From the NCBI RefSeq assembly GCF_003597395.2, contig NC_133770.1:96342012-96406011 (forward strand): a DNA stretch of 64,000 nt. Direction: 5' to 3'. Under the pieces are notes generated by a model. It searched no databases, was not told the origin of the DNA, and worked only from the letters and a program-made list of their open reading frames with translations. This DNA is from Chelonoidis abingdonii. Its lineage: Eukaryota; Chordata; Testudines; Testudinidae. Below, piece after piece: positions 57,684 to 64,000 of the stretch (within the stretch, counting starts at the first letter, position 1; each line of letters begins with the position of its first letter). Both the position numbers and the translations under genes were made by a program.

Positions 57684-57991
57684 GAACGCGTGGGGGAAGG
57701 CTTTCTGCACCCGCCTACTCCTCCACACCCCTGCAGAGTTCAAGGAAAAGGCTGTAATTACGCTACAATGTGCTTAATAGCCTTTCCCTTCCCCCTCCTT
57801 CCAAAGCACAGCAGCCAGGGACACCTTCCTAATTCTCTGCCTTTTTTTATAGTTCCTTTGTAATACAGAATACATCGAAAGGGGGAGGGTGGGTTGCTTA
57901 CAGGGAAATCTAGTAAGGAAAAACTCATGATTTTTAACAGATGCATAATTACTTTTAATGAATAATAAATGATTTTTAAACGATACAGAAT

Positions 57992-59029
57992 TTATTTCCT
58001 TCGCCAACCTGTAATGAAAAGGGGGAGGGTGGGTTGCTTACACTGAATAAGTCCATCAAGTGCGGAGGGTTCATCAAGGGGAGCAAACAGAGTCACCGTA
58101 CCCTGGGCCGTGCTGAAACTCGTTTTCAAGGCTTCTCTGATGCGCAGCGCCTCCAGGTGTGCTCTTCTAATCGCCCTGGTCTCTGGCTGCTCGTACTCAG
58201 CGGCCAGGTGATTTGCCTCAGCCTCCCACCCAGCCATAAATGTCTCCCCCTTAGTCTCACAAAGATTGTGGAGCACACAGCAAGCAGCAATAGCAAGCGG
58301 GACATTGGTTTGGCTGAGGTCTGAGCGAGTAAGTAATGATCGCCAGCGACCCTTTAAACGGCCAAATGCACATTCTACCACCATCCGGCACTTGCTCAGC
58401 CTGTAGTTGAACAGCTCCTGACCACTGTCCAGGCTGCCAGTGTATGGCTTCATGAGCCATGGCATCAAGGGGTAGGCTGGGTCCCCCAGGATAACTATAG
58501 GCATTTGAACATTCCCAACGGTTATTTTCTGGTCTGGGAAGTAATTCCCTTGCTGCAGCCGTTTAAACAGACTAGTGCTCCTGAAGACGCGAGCGTCATG
58601 AACCCTTCCTGGCCATCCCACGTGGATGTGGGTGAAACGTCCCTTGTGGTCCACCAGTGCTTGCAGCACCATTGAAAAGTACCCCTTGCGGTTCACGTAC
58701 TGGGTGCCCTGGTGTTCTGGGGCCAAGATAGGGATATGGGTTCCATCTATGGCCCCACCACAGTTCGGAAAACCCATTGCAGCAAAGCCATCCACTATCA
58801 CCTGCACGTTTCCCAGAGTCACAACCTTTCGTAGCAGCAGCTTAACGATTGCTTTGGCTACTTGCATCACTGCAGCCCCCACAGTAGATTTGCCCACTCC
58901 AAATTGATTTCCGACTGACCGGTAGCTGTCTGGCGTTGCAAGCTTCCAGAGGGCTATTGCCACTCGCTTCTCCACTGTGAGGGCTGCTCTCATGTTTGTA
59001 TTACGGCGTTTCAGGGCAGGGGAAAGCAT
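57992..59029 (-). CDS. PIF/Harbinger DDE transposase, main reading frame
   Basis: Endonuclease of the HARBI1/DDE_Tnp_4 family that cuts and rejoins transposon ends at 3-bp TWA-like targets. The frame gives 345 residues. A helix-turn-helix segment (TVEKRVAIALWKLATPDSYR then VGNQFGVGKSTVG) lies at 18-51. The catalytic residues are all present: D95 in GGAIDGTHIPI, D183 in ILGDPAYPL and E219 in VVECAFGRLKGRW. The C-terminus ends near the inverse of the coiled-coil gene. The ATG at 59029 is internal to the original protein; the N-terminal part lies at 59513-59100 in a shifted frame. The core is otherwise free of stops, which suggests a relatively young copy. Confidence 0.9.
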   Translation of the reverse strand: MLSPALKRRNTNMRAALTVEKRVAIALWKLATPDSYRSVGNQFGVGKSTVGAAVMQVAKAIVKLLLRKVVTLGNVQVIVDGFAAMGFPNCGGAIDGTHIPILAPEHQGTQYVNRKGYFSMVLQALVDHKGRFTHIHVGWPGRVHDARVFRSTSLFKRLQQGNYFPDQKITVGNVQMPIVILGDPAYPLMPWLMKPYTGSLDSGQELFNYRLSKCRMVVECAFGRLKGRWRSLLTRSDLSQTNVPLAIAACCVLHNLCETKGETFMAGWEAEANHLAAEYEQPETRAIRRAHLEALRIREALKTSFSTAQGTVTLFAPLDEPSALDGLIQCKQPTLPLFITGWRRK

Positions 59030-59099
59030 GTCACAAAGTTCTAAGAAGTGCTCTTACGCATGCGAAAGTTTCGCAGCCACTGCGAATCGTCCCACACCG

Positions 59100-59513
59100 T
59101 CAAAACAATGCGGTCCCACCAGTCTGTGCTTGTTTCCCGTGCCCAAATCGGCGTTCAATGGGTAGTAGATGCCCCGTTAATAGCAGTAGCTCCAAAACGC
59201 TGGGGCCAGCGGTTATGGAGAATTCTGCCTCCATCTCGTCATCGCTGTCCTCGCCGCTCAGCAATAGCTGCCTCCTCCTCTCCTCCTGCCTTTGCAGTTC
59301 ATTGTTCAGTATAGTCAGCACGAGAGTACGCGAGGTGTTGACAACGGTCAGGATACCGTTTGTGATCTCAGGGTCCATGATTGCTGTGCTATGGCGTTTG
59401 CTCAATGCACTCCGCGAAAAAGGCGCCAAAGGGTTGTCTGCTGCCTTCACAAAGGGAGGGGTGAGGCTGTACCCAGCACCACCCGGGGCAATGTTTTCTG
59501 CCCCATCAGGCAC
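59100..59513 (-). pseudogene. N-terminal part of the Harbinger transposase (frameshifted)
   Basis: 137 codons: an N-terminal leader, then IMDPEITNGILTVVNTSRTL, LNNELQRQEERRRQLLL, an acidic GEDSDDEMEAEF and LLLTGHLLPIERRFG. After ERRF a one-base shift (about 59148-59152) ends the frame at 59100. The sequence up to 59029 continues in the next frame with tryptophan-rich DWWDR and NFRMRKS readings, then shifts again near 59048, after which the main frame begins. These look like two single-base deletions relative to the family. Confidence 0.75.
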
Positions 59514-59727
59514 TGTGCTCTCAACACGGAAGTGGGAACTATGATAGCTGAGGAACAGCTACCCACAGTGCACCGCTCCTTAAATCGATGGTAGCCTTGG
59601 ACCATGGACAGCAAGCAATCGATTTTGTGATCGCATTGTGGACGCGCAAAACCGATTTTATAACATCGGTTTTGTAATATCGGTTTAAACTACTTCGAAA
59701 TAATCGTGCAGTGTAGACGTACCCTCA

Positions 59728-60195
59728 GTGTAAAAATTAGGATAAAAGGCATGTCTGATTTTTTTGTAAGACCTAAGGAGAGTATATATATTTACAGTAT
59801 AAACTTGTTCACTTGCTTCATTATCAAAGATTATCATTCACCCCTCTGCAAGTAACCCCCGTGACTTCATTGTGGGCATAGTAGTCTATTCTGTTCTATT
59901 TAGAGTCTTATTCTGTGCTCATCCCTTTAGTATCAGAGTGCCCTCCAGTTGTGCATTAAGCGACATTACTAACCTCTGTCATGAGTTTTTCTTATCCTCT
60001 CCCCAGGGTGAGAAGTGTGTGCAGTGGAGTATTTTGTGTTGTGAGGGTTTTTTTTTTAATATACACGTTGCTAGGTATTTATGTTTGAGAAAGCAAAGTC
60101 AACTAAATGTATCCACAGGGGTTGGCTCCAATCCTGCACCTAGCTATATACACACTTAACTTTAAACATGCAGGTAATCCCACTCAAGTTAGATT
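59728..60195. other. Intron sequence; left half of a fold-back repeat at the right end
   Basis: Ordinary intron sequence. At about 60115-60195 CCAATCCTGCACC and CACACTTAACTTTAAACATG resemble the 'CCTGCAAACACTTAAGCA' fold-back family; the solo LTR splits this copy. Confidence 0.5.
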
Positions 60196-60201
60196 GACTA
60201 C

Positions 60202-61022
60202 TGTCATAACTATAAAGGGAAGGGTAACAACTCTCCTGTATAGAATACTATAAAATCCCTCCCGGCCAGAGGCACCAAAATCCTTTTACCTGGAAAGGGT
60301 TAAGAAGCTCAGGTAACCTGGCTGACACTTCACCCAAAGGACCAATAAGGGGACAAGATACTTTCAAATCTTGGGGGCGAAGGGAACGGCTTTTGTTGGT
60401 GCTCTTTGTTTTGGTGGTGTTTGCTCTTGGGACTAAGAGGGACCGGACATCAATCCATGTTCTCCAAATCTTTCTGAACAAGTCTCTCATATTTCAAACA
60501 TGTAAGTAACAGCCAGGCAAGGCATATTAGTTTATCTTTGTTTTCTCAACTTGTGAATTTTACCTTTGCTAGAGGGAGATATCCCTGTTTTGTTGTAACT
60601 TTGAAACTAAGACTAGAGCGGGTTCCTCTGGGCTCTTTGGATCTGACCCTGTAAAGTTATTTTCCATCCTGATTTTACAGAAATGATTTTTACATTTTCT
60701 TTTTAATAAAATCCTTCTTTTAAGAACCTGACTGATTTTTCTATTGTCCAAAGACCCAGGGGTTTGGGTCTTTGATCACTTTGTAACCAATTGGTTAAGA
60801 TATTATTCTCAAGCCTCCCTAGAAAAGGGGGTGTAAGGGCTTGGGGGGATATTTTGGGGGAGGAGGAACTCCAAGTGGTCCTTTCCCTGTTTCTTGTTAA
60901 ATCGCTTGGTGGTGGCAGTGTACCAGGTTTTAACCTAAGCTAGTAAAAATAAGCTTAGGGGGCTTTCATGCGGGTCCCCACATCTGTACCCTAGAGTTTA
61001 GAGTGGGGAAGGAACCCTGACA
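60202..61022 (+). mobile_element. Solo LTR (ERV-like)
   Basis: 821 bp beginning TGTCATAACTATAAAGGG and ending GGAAGGAACCCTGACA. The TGTCA/TGACA ends are inverted and ACTAC flanks both sides (60197-60201, 61023-61027), a 5-bp duplication. An AATAAA at about 60705-60710 could be its poly(A) signal, which supports the plus orientation. There is no second LTR or internal region, so it is a solo LTR left by recombination. Whether it is of endogenous retroviral or other LTR type is not decided. Confidence 0.85.
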
Positions 61023-61596
61023 ACTACTTATGTGCTTAAGGTTGAGTACATCATAAGCATGTGGAGGATTGAAGCCTAAGGTACTCTTCGCTTGAGTAAT
61101 GGTGGCAGAATATAGCCCTTATGTAATAATAATATATCATTTGATTTTACAAAATACAGAGTAAAACATATTCCCTTCCCCCAAATACCTTATAATATGT
61201 GAGAGACAAGATGGAGAAGGCAAGACATTGGATAACAATTCAGGAAAAGGAAGATGTGAAGAGATTATTGTTAGGGGAAATGAAGTAGGAAGAATTTGAA
61301 CAGAAAAATTGGTTTTGAGGAGGGATTTGAAGCAAGAAAGAGAAGTGAAATTCTTTAAAACCAGACAGGGTATAATGTGGATGTCACATCATTTTAAAAG
61401 ATAAATCAGCATTTTTATCTTTGGTTAATTTGCAAATTTTCCAGATGATAATTCGATGTCAAAAGTTATTGCTATGCCATGAGACTCAGCTGCATGTGTG
61501 CAGCTCACTTTTCCAAAGGTATTCTCTCTCTCTGAATCTCAAGAAGCCACTGCTGAACTTCTGCAAGCAGAGGAGGAAGCTGAGCTGGAGTTAAAC
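61023..61596. other. Intron sequence
   Basis: 61028-61110 continues the fold-back repeat cut by the solo LTR (TGTGCTTAAGGTTGAGTA, GGAGGATTGAAGCC). The rest shows nothing recognisable. Confidence 0.5.
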
Positions 61597-61709
61597 CCTT
61601 AAAACCTGATCCTGCAAACACTTAAGCATATGCATAATTGTACTCACATGAGTAGCTCCAAGGAATTCAATGGAACAGAAGTGACGCACATGCTTAAGTG
61701 TTCACAAAT
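61597..61709. repeat. Fold-back MITE-like repeat ('CCTGCAAACACTTAAGCA' type)
   Basis: CCTGATCCTGCAAACACTTA with AGCATATGC at the left and CACATGCTTAAGTGTTCACA at the right are inverted, around TCACATGAGTAGCTCC and GGAATTCAATGGAAC. Confidence 0.8.
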
Positions 61710-61817
61710 TCAGCATTTTACTGACCAGATACCAGGTAGTTCTCCTGACCTCTGTCACAATGATGTGAACTTTTCTTTCAACAAAGAGAATGTAAATTGA
61801 GTTTAGGCCAGTAATGC

Positions 61818-61976
61818 AGGGCCGCCCAGAGGATTCAGGGGGCCTGCGGCAAAGCAATTTCAGGGTCCCCTTCCATTAAAAAAAGTTGCAATGCTATAGA
61901 ATACTATATTCTTGTGAAGGCCCCTGCGGGGCCCGGGGCAAATTGCCCTCTTGCCCCCGCCCCCGGTGGCCCTGCA
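61818..61976. mobile_element. hAT-like MITE
   Basis: The ends CAGGGCCGCCCAGAGG and (reverse complement of the right end) CAGGGCCACCGGGGGC are terminal inverted repeats of hAT type, about 160 bp apart. The flanks show no clean 8-bp duplication, so the insertion has decayed or was rearranged. Confidence 0.7.
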
Positions 61977-61979
61977 TAA

Positions 61980-63475
61980 TGATTCTGTGGCAATTTTTGC
62001 AGGAATCAGGGTGTCTTAATCCACTTCCAGTTGGTCTAATTACATTTTACTTACCTGCATTTCCTTCTGTATTCAGATACACTATTCTTCACTTTCTCTC
62101 TTGAGCTGCTATGAGTGTTGCTAAATGGCTTTTAACCACTGTTAAATGTTTTCTATGTTTTAACTTTTGAATAACTTTACCTGTGCAGTGGGTAAAGTGA
62201 TTCCTACCTATGTATATTTTATATGGTGAATTAGTAAAATTTTGAATTGCATTGACTTCCACCTGGTCTTACATAATATTACATTAAAAATTACATTAAA
62301 AGAATGTTCAGGTCTAAACGTCAGGCACTCAAATGTTAGAAAATGCCAGAATTAAGCTTCCCCATATGCATTATGATACAGTCTTTAATTACATAATTGC
62401 ATCCTATTTTTTCCACAGGACCCCCTAAATCATTGAGTGCAGGGGATAGATGGTGCTATGAGAATGAATCAAGCTTGTATAGTGAGTAAGGCTGTTGTTT
62501 ATAGGAGCCGTGCCTCATTTGTTACAAGTGTTGTGAGTGAGGCAGGTGATTCCATTTTCTGGTTAAGGAAGTTGAATGCCACCCTGGAGAATTGGATTCT
62601 ATCCTTTCTTGTACTTCAAAGTTGTGATCTGGCTTAATCATTTAAGACAAATACGTACATTAAAATGTTCACAGATGGCCATTAAATTTGTGCTCAATTT
62701 CTACACTTGGCACCGGATTTGCAGAAGTGCTGAGTGCTTACAACTGCAACTAGATTGAAAAATCTGACTGGAGCTGTGCTTTGAATATATAATATGCTGT
62801 ACATGTGCTAAGTACTCTGGAAAACTGGGCCCTAGGTGTCTCATATTGGGCACCCAAATTAGAGGACATTTTGAAAAGTTTGGCTTTAATTCCCTTGAGC
62901 CTCAGTTCTCTTGTGCCTCAGTTCATGTGGCAAGAGCTGTGCAGGGACTAAGCATGCTTGCTGAGGATGGAATCTTCAGGGAATTTAGCCACTAAACTCA
63001 AAGAAGTTGAGCATATGAAAGCTGAAATTTTTCAAAGGCTTATACCTTGGTCAATTTGGAGAGACTTTCACAGGGATGCAAATGATATAACCCTGACACA
63101 CAGGCCATCCTCCTGCCAAATGTCAAGCTGTTGCTTCACAAAACTGGCAGGTGCTAGGGCTTCTAAAATAAAATGTTGTTTAAAAAAAATGTAACAAGGG
63201 CAAAACATATTTTCCCCTCATCTCCTTCTCAGAAATGGCTGAAGAACTTTAGCTGAAACTTTAAAAAAAACACCAAAAAGCAAAACAAAAGACCCCTCAT
63301 ACTGAGGCTGATACCCATTATGGAAAATTTTAGCCAAAATAGTTAAAATTTGACAAAGATATAAGTGACTAAAAACAGAGTATTATAAAGAGACATCTCA
63401 GGCAATGTTAACTACAGGGAGTTCTATCAGCTATAAAACCATCATGAACATTAACTGTTTTTTTTAATGTTTCAG
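61980..63475. other. End of EPDR1 intron 1, no recognised feature
   Basis: AT-rich sequence with a pyrimidine-rich stretch and TTTCAG acceptor at the end; no repeat or gene recognised. Confidence 0.6.
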
Positions 63476-63684
63476 ATTCTTTGAATATATATTTCTCTAT
63501 AAAGATGCAGTGATGTTTCAGATTGAGCAAGTCACAAAGCTGTGCTCAAAGATTGCTTTGACTGAGCCTTGGGATCCTTATGATATTCCTGACAACTCTA
63601 CTTATGAAGATCAGTACTACATTGGGGGGCCTGGAGATGAAATTATGGTACAGGAATGGTCTGATAGAAAACCAGCCAGGAAAT
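63476..63684 (+). CDS. EPDR1: EPDR1 coding exon 2
   Basis: A 209-nt exon that continues the exon 1 frame. It begins with FFEYIFLYKDAVMFQ, equivalent to human LFEYILLYKDGVMFQ, then VTKLCSKIALTEPWDPYDIP, the glycosylation site NST, EDQYYIGGP and VQEWSDRKPARK. The acceptor is TTTCAG (63470-63475) and the donor GTAAGT at 63685. It ends after the first base of a codon that would complete to Tyr of YETW in exon 3. About 160 of roughly 224 residues are therefore in the window; the last coding exon lies beyond the right edge. Confidence 0.96.
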
Positions 63685-64000
63685 GTAAGTATTTGGTTTG
63701 GTTTTGTTAAAAAATGTCTGCATTTCCTTTACCCAAGATATAATTTTCCAACTGACTGTTAGTATTGACTTCCATATTACCGCAAAATTTGCAGGAAGAA
63801 ATAACATGTAATAAATATCCAGTACGTACTGTATCTCATATTAGTGCTGCATTGTATTAAAGAAAATGTCCCCATTATTTAAGAGTTAAATATCTGAAGA
63901 GCATATAATGGAGTTGTTTGCATGTCTCAGACAAAGTTTGGGATGAAACCATACCATTTTTCCATTAGAGTCCAGTAATCTGAGCCCAGAATTATTCATA
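63685..64000 (+). other. Start of EPDR1 intron 2
   Basis: Begins with the donor GTAAGT. No exon is visible before the window ends. Confidence 0.8.

Larger units (their letters stand above)
52227..59724. mobile_element. PIF/Harbinger DNA transposon, nearly full length, two genes
   Basis: 7.5 kb. The left end GGCCAGGTCTACACTGC and the reverse complement of the right end, GGGTACGTCTACACTGC, are terminal inverted repeats, flanked by TCA on both sides (52224-52226, 59725-59727), the 3-bp target of this superfamily. Subterminal ends are rich in AAATCGGTTT / ATATCGGTTT blocks. It carries the two genes of the superfamily, convergently oriented: a Myb/SANT-like protein on the plus strand (55835-57683) and a DDE transposase on the minus strand (59513-57992). 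The left 3 kb are non-coding and hold tandem and inverted copies of one module. A Penelope-derived palindrome has inserted at 55212-55328. Confidence 0.92.
17786..63475 (+). other. EPDR1: EPDR1 intron 1 (45.7 kb)
   Basis: Bounded by GTAGGT at 17786 and TTTCAG ending at 63475, with compatible phase. It contains no host coding exon that I can recognise. It is filled by the nested mobile elements listed separately, on both strands. Confidence 0.9.

Noticed and set aside
57992..59029. Domesticated HARBI1-like host gene
   Set aside because: It lies between intact transposon ends with its partner gene and has nearby frameshifts, so it is a transposon copy, not a host gene.
1..64000. CRISPR array, bacterial operons or ribosome binding sites
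   Set aside because: The sequence is vertebrate; the repeats present are microsatellites and transposons.

Overview
The window is vertebrate genomic DNA, almost certainly from a turtle. Two genes of a conserved amniote neighbourhood lie head to head: SFRP4 on the minus strand (all six coding exons, stop at 2715-2717, start at 14614-14616, 345 codons) and EPDR1 on the plus strand (coding exon 1 at 17514-17785, exon 2 at 63476-63684, the rest beyond the right edge). The human orthologues have the same arrangement. The turtle assignment rests on a tRNA-headed, CR1-tailed SINE of the tortoise Pol III type at 32586-32753, together with CR1, Penelope, hAT and PIF/Harbinger repeats of the kind that fill turtle genomes. 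I did not run any database search.

Layout: 1-2714 is 3' flank or 3' UTR of SFRP4. From 2715 to 14616 lies SFRP4; its introns hold a hAT element with a G-rich core (9706-11339) and older fold-back repeats. From 14617 to 17513 is the shared upstream region, ending in a CpG-rich island over EPDR1 exon 1. From 17786 to 63475 is EPDR1 intron 1, about 45.7 kb, and it is largely a stack of transposons.

The transposons in the intron include a decayed Ty3-type gag/protease relic (19.1-20.2 kb), a DNA element with CCATTC target duplications (21.2-22.0 kb), a Harbinger MITE carrying a nested hAT (22.9-23.4 kb), a CR1-clade LINE (24.3-27.2 kb), a truncated Harbinger copy (28.1-30.0 kb), a second CR1-clade LINE interrupted by a hAT MITE and a SINE (31.9-33.6 kb), a Penelope element with a 15-bp target duplication (33.8-36.0 kb), two short Penelope-derived inverted pairs (42.5 and 55.2 kb), a three-layer nest of hAT inside Ty3 element inside LINE (46.2-49.9 kb), a nearly intact 7.5-kb Harbinger transposon with both of its genes (52.2-59.7 kb), and a solo LTR (60.2-61.0 kb).

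I see no operon, CRISPR array or new host gene. The most unusual signals are the Penelope-derived repeats, which carry a hammerhead-ribozyme-like core and in one case form a perfect 82-bp palindrome, and the two-gene Harbinger element, whose transposase appears to be disabled by only two single-base shifts.
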